This document shows, piece by piece, positions 8,376 through 16,585 of a stretch of 64,000 nt of DNA; positions within the stretch are counted from its first letter, which is position 1, and each line of letters begins with the position of its first letter. This DNA comes from Planctomycetaceae bacterium (GTDB lineage: Bacteria; Planctomycetota; Planctomycetia; Planctomycetales; Planctomycetaceae). A program made the position numbers and the translations under genes. The notes beneath the pieces are model-generated. The model was not told where the DNA came from. It saw only the letters and a list, made by a program, of their open reading frames with translations, and searched no databases. Where the stretch lies: assembly GCA_021732785.1 (NCBI GenBank), contig JAKFUG010000017.1, positions 177,352 through 241,351 on the forward strand. The letters are read 5' to 3'.

Positions 8376-9821
8376 TTATGCAGACGGCGCAGGTTGTTCA
8401 AGGATATCCCACACGACACGGGCATCCTGCCCATCAATCAGACTGCCGACTCCCGTTGGCCGCGTGAAACTCATTTGCGTGGACGTCAGACCGAGTAGAT
8501 GCAGCAGCGTCGCGTGGTAGTCGTAATGATTGACCACATTGCTGACCGCCTTGTGACCGAGTTCGTCGGTTTCTCCGTAGATGAGACCGCGCCTCACGCC
8601 GCCGCCGGCCAGCCAACTGCTGAAGCCGTACGTGTTGTGATCGCGGCCGATACTCTTTTCATTCTGGATGACGGGCAACCGGCCCATCTCGCCGCCCCAG
8701 TGGACCAGCGTCGTGTCGAGTAGGCCGAGTTGCTTGAGGTCGGCAACGAGTGCCGCGGCGGGTTGATCGGTCCGCTTGCACACGGCGGGCAGCGATTTTT
8801 CGATGTTGCCGTGATGATCCCACGTCTGGTTGCCGGTGTGGAGTTGCACGAACCGCACGCCGCGTTCGACTAACCGCCGGGCGATGAGACACCGTGAACC
8901 GTAATCTTTGGTGACGGGATCATCCAGGCCGTAGAGTTTGTGAACCGCTTCGCTTTCCTGCGTGAGATCGAGCGCCTCTTTCGCCGAGAGTTGCATCCGC
9001 GCGGCGAGTTCATAGCTTTGAATGCGAGCCGAAAGATCATTCTCGCGCGGGTGTTGTTCGAGGTGATCGCGATTGATCTGCTGCAAATACGACAGGTACC
9101 GTTCCTGCGCCGCGCCGCGGAGATGTGGCGGCGGATCGAGATTCAGAATCCGTGGTTCGACGGGGCGGATCACCGTTCCCTGATACAGCGACGGCAGCCA
9201 CCCGTTCTGCCAGTTTTCGACACCGAGGACCGGCAACCCACCCGGATCGGTGAGGACCACGAACGCCGGGAGATTCTGGTTCTCGCTTCCAAGGGCATAC
9301 GTCACCCACGATCCGAGCGCCGGTCGCCCCGCGGTGCTGCGGCCGGTGTTGAGGGCATTGATCGACTGGCCGTGATTATTCACCCCGGTGTGCATCGAAC
9401 GGATGAGGCAGATGTCGTCCGCGACGCCGCCCAGGTGGGGCAGCAGTTCGCTCAAATCCATGCCGCACTGGCCGTACTTCGTGAACTTCCACGGGCTGCC
9501 GAAGAGCTTCGCGCTGGCTTCGGCGGCGTTGTCGTACTTGATGTCGCCGGTGTAAGTTTGCAGGTGTCGTTTGTTGAGTTCGGGTTTGGGATCGCACAGG
9601 TCGATGTGACTGGGCCCGCCCTGCATGAAGAGCGAAATCATCGCCCGCGCCTGCGGTGGTTTCACCGGCTGCCGCGGCTTGAGATCGAACGTCTGCGGCT
9701 CCAGCAACGGTTTCGCCGGCGCCCCCCGCGCGACGTCTTCTTGCATCAGCCACGCGAGTGCCAACCCGCCGATGCCGAAGGCTTGCTGTTCCAGAAAATG
9801 CCTGCGGGAGAAGTGGCTCAT
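8376..9821 (-). CDS. DUF1501 family protein, Tat-exported
   Basis: The product is 481 aa. DUF1501 proteins are abundant in planctomycetes, belong to the alkaline-phosphatase/sulfatase-like fold and have no settled reaction. The leader contains SRRHFL followed by a hydrophobic stretch, a twin-arginine signal, so export in folded form is likely. Family landmarks are ISLFMQGGPSHIDLCDPKP, MHTGVNNHGQSINALNTGR, and VHWGGEMGRLP...GRDHNTYGFSSWLAGGGVRRG. The start at 9821 has GAGGCTG upstream. These genes usually pair with a DUF1549/DUF1553 cytochrome-type gene, which is absent here; the upstream neighbour (9988-11952) is instead a redox fusion. Confidence 0.93.
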   Translation of the reverse strand: MSHFSRRHFLEQQAFGIGGLALAWLMQEDVARGAPAKPLLEPQTFDLKPRQPVKPPQARAMISLFMQGGPSHIDLCDPKPELNKRHLQTYTGDIKYDNAAEASAKLFGSPWKFTKYGQCGMDLSELLPHLGGVADDICLIRSMHTGVNNHGQSINALNTGRSTAGRPALGSWVTYALGSENQNLPAFVVLTDPGGLPVLGVENWQNGWLPSLYQGTVIRPVEPRILNLDPPPHLRGAAQERYLSYLQQINRDHLEQHPRENDLSARIQSYELAARMQLSAKEALDLTQESEAVHKLYGLDDPVTKDYGSRCLIARRLVERGVRFVQLHTGNQTWDHHGNIEKSLPAVCKRTDQPAAALVADLKQLGLLDTTLVHWGGEMGRLPVIQNEKSIGRDHNTYGFSSWLAGGGVRRGLIYGETDELGHKAVSNVVNHYDYHATLLHLLGLTSTQMSFTRPTGVGSLIDGQDARVVWDILEQPAPSA

Positions 9822-9920
9822 CGATTTCAGCCTCGACGCGAATCGTTACGGACTCTCACCGCCAATATAACCGACCGCTGATGCGAGCGGCGAGAGCGCA
9901 TCCCGAGGATTGTGAACCCG

Positions 9921-9965
9921 CAAACAAAAAACACCGCGTCCGTTCGGTCTGAACGGGCGCGGTGT
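9921..9965 (-). terminator. Rho-independent terminator
   Basis: Read on the minus strand, a GC-rich stem of 15 bp (arms 9931-9945 and 9951-9965, one mismatch) is followed by a run of Ts (complement of 9921-9930). It stands just after the stop at 9988 and before the DUF1501 gene, so the two genes have separate transcripts or strong attenuation between them. Confidence 0.85.
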
Positions 9966-9987
9966 CGCTGAAATTGATGGTCGTCGC

Positions 9988-11952
9988 TCAGTTTCGACGC
10001 AGCTTGGGCAAACCCGCTTCCAGTTCGACCGGTGTCACGACGCCGTCTTTGTCTTCGTCGATCTTTTCGAAGGAATCGAGGAGTCGCGGCTCGACTTCAC
10101 TCCGCTCGATTTTGCCATCGCCGTTCTTGTCGAGGCGTTTGAACAGCGGAGCGGCAAGCGCGCGGGCCACTTCTTCGCGGGCACTGTTGACCTGCACTTT
10201 TCCGGCACCCGTCAGACTCCGATCGACGGCGATATCGCAGTAGCCGATGAGCATCTCCTCCCACGATTGATCGCCCCACTTCACCGTCGCGGAGGGATCG
10301 GGATTCGCGAGGTTTTTCGTCGAATTATCGAAGCTCGCGAACGCCGTCAGTTTCGATCCGGCGGGGACGATCATCGGTTCCGAGAGTCGGTAGGCCGTTT
10401 GCCAGTTGAAGTCGTAATGCGGCACGTCGAGCAGCGTCTCGGTCTTGCCGTTCGGCCACGTCATGTCATAGCGGAACGATTGCCCGCGCAGGTGCATGTG
10501 CGGCGACAGCGACAACATCAGCACGTCGACGGGCGTCGTCAGCGCCGGGGCGGAGAACTTCTGGTCGGCCTTGTAGGGCTCAATGCGGAAGCTGCGGCTG
10601 CGTGTGGAAACGGTCTGCACTTCGTACTTCACGTCTTCGTCCTTGGCGAAGACCAGCCCGATTTTCGTGAGATCTTCCTGCGGCGTGCCGATGGGCGTGT
10701 AGTGCAATTGGAAAATCAGCTTGGAACCGGCGGAGACCTTTTTCGCCATGCCGGGGGCATACGGCACCACTCGCAGGCCGGGAACGTAGGCACACAGAAG
10801 CTGGCGGTCTTCGTCCTTCACCTTGCCGTCTTTTGCCGCGAAAACGATCACATGGTGAACCACGGCGCGGTTGCCGGGAACGACTTCCGCACCCGCAATC
10901 CACTTGTCTTCCTTCAAACCGGCGTCGGCCATGAAGTATTGGTAACGGACTTCACCGTTGGCGGGGACCGCGAACGGCTTGTCCCGCATCGCCACCACAA
11001 GGTCCGGCTTTTTCGGCAATTGCCAACCGGTGGTGAACGTGGGCAACGGCGGTTTGGCTTGCGGGTCGCCTTGCGGCGCGCCGGCTTTCACCCAGGCTTG
11101 AATCGTCGCGAGTTCGTCGTCGGTCAGCCGATTCTCATTCCCGAAGTGGCCGAATTTCGGATCGGCGTGCCAAGGCGGCATCCGACGTTCCTGCGTCACT
11201 TCGGCGATCATGTCGGCCCAGCCGGCAACTTCGTCGTACTCCGTGAGGCTGAACGGCGCGATCTCGCCGGGGCGATGACATTCCACGCAGCGGTCGTTCA
11301 AAATTTTTGCGATGTGTGATGTGTAGGTGACCGTCGCGTCGGCCGCGGGAGTCCGCACGCGACCGATGAGACAACCAACCGCGGGGGTCGACGCCACCGC
11401 CACCGCGCGGTCCGCAAGGACGTCATCAATGGCCGACTTCAGTTCCTCCTGTGTCGGCGTCGGCTTGTTGCGGCCGCCCACGGCGTACTGATCGTCGATC
11501 CGGCCGTGATAACGGATCACGCGTTTTGCATCGAGCACAAAGACTTCCGGTGTCCGCTCGGCACCGAGTTGATCGGCGATGATGTTGTTCAGGTCTTTGA
11601 GCAGCGGGAACTTCACTCCCTGCCGGCGAACATACGCCGCCAGTTCAGTGATCGAATCCTGCCGATTCGGAGCGATCCCGATGAAGGCGACGTTTTTCGT
11701 ATCGTATTCATCCGAGAGGGACTGCAGTCGCGGAGCATACAACTGCGCGAGGGGACATTCCGTGCCGAGCACGGCGATCACCAGCACCTTCGAGGACGCG
11801 AAATCCGTCGAATGCCATTCTTTTCCGAGCGAATCTTTGGCGGCGAAATCGCCCACCGTCTGCCCGAGGACAGGTTGTTTTGCCTCTACCGTTGCCGCTG
11901 TCCACACCAGCGAAGTCACGACCGCGGCCCGAATTCCCAACCAAAATTGCAT
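9988..11952 (-). CDS. Redoxin / cytochrome c-like / copper monooxygenase-like / EF-hand fusion protein
   Basis: The product is 654 aa. Four modules are visible. Residues 1-24 are a signal peptide. Residues 28-180 are a thioredoxin-like redoxin domain (LGTECPLAQLYAPRL, Cys66). Around 205-300 a planctomycete-type cytochrome c-like segment carries one haem-binding CVECH (222-226). Residues 355-580 resemble the copper type II monooxygenase C-domain: His-His at 366-367, His417, and HMH at 485-487 are the expected copper ligands. The C-terminus holds two EF-hands (DKNGDGKIE, DEDKDGVVT) likely to bind calcium. AAAGGATG precedes the ATG. It is presumably periplasmic or surface bound, coupling electron transfer to an oxidation; the substrate is unknown. 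Confidence 0.85.
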   Translation of the reverse strand: MQFWLGIRAAVVTSLVWTAATVEAKQPVLGQTVGDFAAKDSLGKEWHSTDFASSKVLVIAVLGTECPLAQLYAPRLQSLSDEYDTKNVAFIGIAPNRQDSITELAAYVRRQGVKFPLLKDLNNIIADQLGAERTPEVFVLDAKRVIRYHGRIDDQYAVGGRNKPTPTQEELKSAIDDVLADRAVAVASTPAVGCLIGRVRTPAADATVTYTSHIAKILNDRCVECHRPGEIAPFSLTEYDEVAGWADMIAEVTQERRMPPWHADPKFGHFGNENRLTDDELATIQAWVKAGAPQGDPQAKPPLPTFTTGWQLPKKPDLVVAMRDKPFAVPANGEVRYQYFMADAGLKEDKWIAGAEVVPGNRAVVHHVIVFAAKDGKVKDEDRQLLCAYVPGLRVVPYAPGMAKKVSAGSKLIFQLHYTPIGTPQEDLTKIGLVFAKDEDVKYEVQTVSTRSRSFRIEPYKADQKFSAPALTTPVDVLMLSLSPHMHLRGQSFRYDMTWPNGKTETLLDVPHYDFNWQTAYRLSEPMIVPAGSKLTAFASFDNSTKNLANPDPSATVKWGDQSWEEMLIGYCDIAVDRSLTGAGKVQVNSAREEVARALAAPLFKRLDKNGDGKIERSEVEPRLLDSFEKIDEDKDGVVTPVELEAGLPKLRRN

Positions 11953-12078
11953 GACCCATCCTTTATGCGATCGCCTTCATCGTTCTGAAATCGGGGGCGA
12001 GCTACCCTCACTACCTTCGGCGGTACCCTATCGGTTTCGGTCACCAGCGCGAAGATGAGTGATTCCGCTCCAGCCGCT

Positions 12079-12148
12079 GTGTGCCACTGGCTCTGCCAGT
12101 GCTGTCTTTGTTCAAATCAGAAAGACACTGGCAGAACCAGTGGCACAC
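12079..12148. repeat. Nested hairpin, family A copy 1
   Basis: The left arm 12079-12109 and right arm 12121-12148 pair with one mismatch and a three-base bulge around an 11-base loop. Inside each arm the core CACTGGC-tct-GCCAGTG is itself a palindrome. Other copies are at 34251-34327 and 45201-45256. Confidence 0.9.
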
Positions 12149-12216
12149 AAATGCACAAAGAAATCGACCAACTCACGGAGAAACACTGGTGAACGCGTTC
12201 CCGGCTGGTGCTGAAT

Positions 12217-12252
12217 AAAAGACGCCCGGCATTTTCGGAAATGCCGGGCGTC
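12217..12252 (-). terminator. Rho-independent terminator with tetraloop
   Basis: A perfect 14-bp stem (arms 12221-12234 and 12239-12252, GACGCCCGGCATTT) encloses a four-base loop; on the minus strand it is followed by TTTTATT. It ends the transcript of the 858-aa repeat protein. Confidence 0.88.
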
Positions 12253-12288
12253 ACGGAGGTTCATTCTGTCAATGTTCAGATCGTCGGT

Positions 12289-14865
12289 TTATGGTGCCGG
12301 GGGCAACGCCGGGCCGTTGGCTCCGGGGACGGGTGCGGGAGGCAATTGGGCTTCCTGCAACCAACCCTGCGGAGCGAGGTCCAACTCGACCGGGTTGCTG
12401 ACCGCGGAATCGCCACGCACGACGATAATCTGCGCGTCGGTCGATTGCGCCAGATTGAAGTCTGGTACTTTGAAGTAGATGCCGAGGTCGTACCAGCCGG
12501 CGACTTCCGCCGCCTGCGTTTGACCGTTCACCGTCACGAGCAGTTGACCCGGTTCCGGACCGAAGCCTTCACCGGCGAGACTGACCATCGCTCCGGGCGA
12601 CGCGGCGGTCACATCCGTCGAGAATCCAGCCGGGTCGACCGGATAAATCGTCCCGCGCTCGAGAACGGCACCATTATTCGCTTCGTTGTTCTCGGCGAGA
12701 TCGCGATGGCTATCCACCAGGATATGCAGGTGCGAGAAGGGAACCACGGTCCCGTCCGAGTTGCGTCCCAAACGGTTCGCCGCGAGTGGCAGCCGGATAT
12801 CAACGGGGATGGTGGAATTGGCGTCCATCGAAGGGACGGTTGTTCCTGCTTGGGGCAATTCACCGGCCAATTGCGGTCCGTTCGCCGCGACCAGGGCGAC
12901 ATTAAACGGAGCCCCAATCGCCGCCGGGCTGTTGTTGCGGATCCACACGCGATATCGCGGTCCGAGGTTTTCTTCCTGATGGCCGGGGTCGACGAACCTC
13001 ACGGCCAGCAATTCCAGGTCGAAACCGGTATCGATCACCACCGGCGGGACATCCACCCAGGTACCACACGTCACGACGGGCAACGGTTGCCAGACCGGGT
13101 ATTGGTAAATCACGATCGGCGGGCAGGGATCGTAAATAATCGGGCGGCAAATGAACGGCCGGGGATCGTAAACCGGGACGCACCAGTTCCAGAACGACCA
13201 ACTGACCCACGGCGACCACTGCGGCGTCCAGCAGTATTGCGGACACCACGACGGACCGGGATACCACGAACTGAAGTGGTTATGCGTGTAATTCACGAAG
13301 ACCGGGCCAATGGGACGCGCCCGCCAGCCGCCGCCGTTGATCAGATTCAGGTTGAGATTCAACTGCCGGGCGACGTCACCCCGTTGATAGAGCGCGAACT
13401 GCGAATCGATCGCGAAGTGCTTTTGCGCCTGCGGATTCACGAAGTGATTGAAGTTTGCCTGCTGGAAATCGCCGCGGTGCAAGCGATGCTGGAACTGTCC
13501 CGAAACGCGGTCCAGATCGACACCGGCGAGTTTATCGTCGCGATGGAACTGCGGGTTATCCTTCAGCTTGGCGAACATCTGCTGCAAGTCTTGATCGTTG
13601 CGCGGGCCTTTGTGCTTCTGCAGATCCATCAGGACGTTCGGCGTGTCCCCTTTGCCTTGTTGTTGCTTGAGTGACTCCAGCAAGTTGTTGCGGTCGATCT
13701 TGACCGGCACCGCTCCCTTGTGGAGATCCACCTTCGGCATGATCGCTCCGGCCAGCGGATTGGTCTTGTCTCCGGGCTTGAATCCGGGATTACCGAGGAT
13801 GTTCTTGCCATCCGGGCCGGGCAGATTCCCCTTGTTCCCCTGGATTGATTCCAGCCGCTCGCGGAGTTTCGGGTTCTTATCCATCTCGGTCTTGAGGTGG
13901 TTGCTGAGATCAAACCCTTTGCCGAGATTCGGCGCGGTGTTGCCCTTGTTGACGAGACCGGTGCCCGGTGGGTTGCCGGGAAGGATCGGCTTGTTGCCAA
14001 GTTGCGGCTGGCCATCTTTCGGCTTCAATCCTTCGAGCCGGTTTTTCAGATCGGGGTTATCGAACGGGTTTTTCCCGGGTGGGTTGCCCGGCAGAATCGG
14101 TTTGTTGCCAATCTGCGGTGGCCCGTCCTTCGGCTTCAAACCTTCCAGCCGATTCTTGAAGTCGGGATTATTGAGCGAGTTATTATTCCCTGGTTGATTC
14201 CCCGGAAGGACGGGCTTGTTGCCGAACTGTGGCTGACCGTCTTTCGGTTTCAGTCCTTCCAATCGGTTCTTCAGATCGGGATTGATTCCCGGTTGATTCA
14301 GCGGGTTATTCCCACCCGGATTGCCGAGTTGCGGGCGGTTCTCTTTCGGCTTGAGCGCTTCCAGCTTTTGCTTCAATTCGTTGTTGTTACCGGGCTGGTT
14401 GAAGGGGTTGTTGCCCGGTTGCAGGCCCTGTTTGTTGCCCAACGGAGGTTGGTTCCGCGGAATGGAGTCCCCTTTCGGCTGGTTGTTTCCACCACCGAAA
14501 GGCCCGCCCTGTGGAGGTTGCAGCTTGGGTTGTTCCATTTTGGGCGGATTCTGCTGCAGGTTTTCCAACCGCTGCCGCAGCGGATTGTCTTTCGGGGCCG
14601 AGAAATTCGGAATGTTCTGCGGCTGTTCTTTCACACGCGGCTGCGGTTGCGGCTGCTGGATCGGCTGAAACTTCCGGCCGGCGTCGTTGTTGCCGGGATT
14701 CGCGATGGCGGGCTTGTTCTCCCGCTTCGGCTGGTTTTGTTGCAGCTTCTGTTGGAATTCCTGCAGCTTTTCCTTGGCCTTGTCGTCTTTGGAGTAGCCC
14801 GGAACGACCGCACACAGGAACACAACACTCGCGCAGGTCACCGCTCGAAACAGTAAGTTTTTCAT
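12289..14865 (-). CDS. Large secreted Asn/Pro/Gln-rich repeat protein with CARDB-like and IPT/TIG-like domains
   Basis: The product is 858 aa. Residues 1-25 form a signal peptide; a GAGGA ribosome-binding site precedes the ATG. Residues 30-330 are low-complexity (Asn, Pro, Gln, Gly) and contain repeated units built on the core LKNRLEGLKPKDG at about residues 163, 198, 236 and 273 (spacing 34-38), with weaker copies near 95 and 332. Residues 525-600 are extraordinarily rich in Trp, Tyr, Pro and Cys. Residues 610-730 look like a CARDB beta-sandwich (RYRVWIRNNSPAAIGAPF, NNEANNGA), and 745-830 like an IPT/TIG fold (SPGAMVSLAGEGFGP). I infer an extracellular structural or adhesion role; no catalytic motif is visible. 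Confidence 0.75.
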   Translation of the reverse strand: MKNLLFRAVTCASVVFLCAVVPGYSKDDKAKEKLQEFQQKLQQNQPKRENKPAIANPGNNDAGRKFQPIQQPQPQPRVKEQPQNIPNFSAPKDNPLRQRLENLQQNPPKMEQPKLQPPQGGPFGGGNNQPKGDSIPRNQPPLGNKQGLQPGNNPFNQPGNNNELKQKLEALKPKENRPQLGNPGGNNPLNQPGINPDLKNRLEGLKPKDGQPQFGNKPVLPGNQPGNNNSLNNPDFKNRLEGLKPKDGPPQIGNKPILPGNPPGKNPFDNPDLKNRLEGLKPKDGQPQLGNKPILPGNPPGTGLVNKGNTAPNLGKGFDLSNHLKTEMDKNPKLRERLESIQGNKGNLPGPDGKNILGNPGFKPGDKTNPLAGAIMPKVDLHKGAVPVKIDRNNLLESLKQQQGKGDTPNVLMDLQKHKGPRNDQDLQQMFAKLKDNPQFHRDDKLAGVDLDRVSGQFQHRLHRGDFQQANFNHFVNPQAQKHFAIDSQFALYQRGDVARQLNLNLNLINGGGWRARPIGPVFVNYTHNHFSSWYPGPSWCPQYCWTPQWSPWVSWSFWNWCVPVYDPRPFICRPIIYDPCPPIVIYQYPVWQPLPVVTCGTWVDVPPVVIDTGFDLELLAVRFVDPGHQEENLGPRYRVWIRNNSPAAIGAPFNVALVAANGPQLAGELPQAGTTVPSMDANSTIPVDIRLPLAANRLGRNSDGTVVPFSHLHILVDSHRDLAENNEANNGAVLERGTIYPVDPAGFSTDVTAASPGAMVSLAGEGFGPEPGQLLVTVNGQTQAAEVAGWYDLGIYFKVPDFNLAQSTDAQIIVVRGDSAVSNPVELDLAPQGWLQEAQLPPAPVPGANGPALPPAP

Positions 14866-15278
14866 CGCTCAGTCCTCAGATAACAACCCGCTGGACACTT
14901 CCCATGCTCGATCAAGTGTTCATAAGCAGCGGAATTCGTGCCGCGGTGCGGTTTTGCAGTCGCAATTGTCATAAGTAGATGACGTAATTGCAAGAAAAAT
15001 AGAGAGTTACAGAGAATCGATTTGCTTGACGGGAGCCGGTCAGGAACATTCATCAATCCATTTTCTGTCGTCGTTTTGATGGCGCGTGTCCTCATTTTTT
15101 CTTACGAATCGGTAAAAAATGCCGCTCGTGGGTTTCAAATCGCTCAATTCCTCTAGCGTCGATGTTCGGTCGCTGATATCGTCCCCGCGCTCGTTTGTAT
15201 GGGGGAGAAGCCTCCTCGTGTGCCTCGGCCGCGAGACTGGCTTTCGTGAATCGGCACGCGCAGTCGGGGTAATGCGGT
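14866..15278. promoter_or_regulatory. 413-bp divergent promoter region
   Basis: It lies between the divergent starts at 14865 (minus) and 15279 (plus), so both promoters must be within it or just beside it. It is more AT-rich than its surroundings between about 14980 and 15120. Frames in it do not look coding, and I could not pick a convincing -35/-10 pair. Confidence 0.45.
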
Positions 15279-16418
15279 ATGACAGGCCATTGGTTCCCAC
15301 GGCTGCTATTGCTGGTGCTGGCAACGGGCATTGCTCCCGGCTGTGAGTATCTGCCGTTCGGACAATCCAAAGCCACCACGGCCGATCTCGGCGATTTCGA
15401 CGATCTCGATGGAGAATCCGCCGACCCCGACAGCCTGACGGCAACCGACAGCAACGAAGAACTTCCGACCAGTGAATTCTCGCTGAAACTCGAAAAGGGA
15501 CGGCGGTTCCCGTTGTTGAAAACGGTCGAACAACGCATCACGCAATCGCAACCCTCGGGCACCACGGTCGGTTATTCAAAACTGGAATTGATGCTCAGTC
15601 TCGTCGTGGAAGAGGCGCGGGCGAATGACCATCGTCTCCGCGTGCAGTACCACCGGGTGCGTTTCGCGCAAGATCTCGGCGGGCATCTGGTCGAGTACAA
15701 CTCGGAAGCACCGGGAGCGGTCATCCCCACCGAAGCGTTGGCGTATGCCGGACTGAAAGACAACGGCTTTTCGTTCTGGATCGGTTCCGACAACCGCGTG
15801 AAGGATCTGGTGGGCTTTTCGGAATTTCTTGAGCGCTGTCTGCAAGCCGTGCCTGTCGACCAACGGATGGCGGTCTCGAAGCAATTGCAGGCGATGCGTT
15901 CGGAAGACGGGCTGGCTAATTTTGTCGACGACAGCATCGGCCTGCTCCCCCATCCCGCGGGCAAAGCGGAAGCCGAAAAACTGATGCAAATCGGCAGCAC
16001 GTGGGATATCACCCAACGGGGTGGGGCGACGATGCCCGCTTCGACCACGCGCTGCCGCCTGACGAATCTGGACCGGAAATCGGCGGAGATCGCCCTCGCG
16101 GGAAGCATTGGCCCCACGAGTTATCTCGACGAATTGAATCGCGTGCGGCTGCAAGTCCGCGGCGGCGGCTGTTCGGGCAATTGCACCGTCGATCGGGAAA
16201 GCGGCATGCCAACGAAGTCCCGCGTCGAACGCTATCTCGACATGGTTTGCGAGATGCAGGACGGCAGCACCATCAATCAGCGCAAAGAGGTGGTGACCAC
16301 CATCGTGGCCTTCCTCGAACAAGGTGCCCATCCGCCGATGGTCCATCGCGCAGAAGCAGATCAGGGCGGGCGACAAGCCGCCGAGGAAACCAAGCCCCGC
16401 CGTCCGCGCCATTTCTAA
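15279..16418 (+). CDS. Putative lipoprotein, possibly DUF6263-like
   Basis: The product is 379 aa. The N-terminus ends in LATGIAPGC, a lipobox-like site with Cys22, so membrane anchoring by lipid is likely. An acidic linker follows (residues 30-65, Asp-rich), then a domain with FSLKLEKGRRFPLLKTVEQRITQ, a long mixed middle and a C-terminal SRVERYLDMVCEMQDGSTINQRKEVVTTIVAF. The pattern of a lipoprotein with a beta-rich body and the final repeat-like strand resembles DUF6263 as I recall it; I hold this loosely. It is divergent from the 858-aa secreted protein and followed by a hairpin. Function is unknown. Confidence 0.65.
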   Translation: MTGHWFPRLLLLVLATGIAPGCEYLPFGQSKATTADLGDFDDLDGESADPDSLTATDSNEELPTSEFSLKLEKGRRFPLLKTVEQRITQSQPSGTTVGYSKLELMLSLVVEEARANDHRLRVQYHRVRFAQDLGGHLVEYNSEAPGAVIPTEALAYAGLKDNGFSFWIGSDNRVKDLVGFSEFLERCLQAVPVDQRMAVSKQLQAMRSEDGLANFVDDSIGLLPHPAGKAEAEKLMQIGSTWDITQRGGATMPASTTRCRLTNLDRKSAEIALAGSIGPTSYLDELNRVRLQVRGGGCSGNCTVDRESGMPTKSRVERYLDMVCEMQDGSTINQRKEVVTTIVAFLEQGAHPPMVHRAEADQGGRQAAEETKPRRPRHF

Positions 16419-16423
16419 GAGGG

Positions 16424-16540
16424 TGTTTTTCAAATTCGACCGAGTGACTGCGGAAAGCGGAAAGCCAGAATAGGCACTTTTTCCGGTGACTGGCTTTCCG
16501 CTTTCCGCTCTCTGCTGTGGGATTTTGAAAACAGGTTCTA
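16424..16540. repeat. Repeat family G copy 1 with internal hairpin
   Basis: About 115 bp. Perfect 18-bp arms (CGGAAAGCGGAAAGCCAG at 16451-16468; complement at 16490-16507) are flanked by CAAATTCGACCG on the left and TTTGAAAACAGGTTC on the right. A second copy with the same flanks is at 39640-39766. The outer ends are themselves weakly inverted (TTTTTCAAA / TTTTGAAAA). It lies between convergent genes. Confidence 0.88.
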
Positions 16541-16585
16541 ACGAATCAAAGCGTCGGCATCAGGCCGATGAACTGCGTCGGACGA

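Larger units (their letters stand above)
11953..12288. other. 336-bp intergenic region with hairpin and terminator
   Basis: This stretch separates two minus-strand genes and holds the family A hairpin at 12079-12148 and the terminator of the upstream gene. I see no coding frame of its own. Confidence 0.6.
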
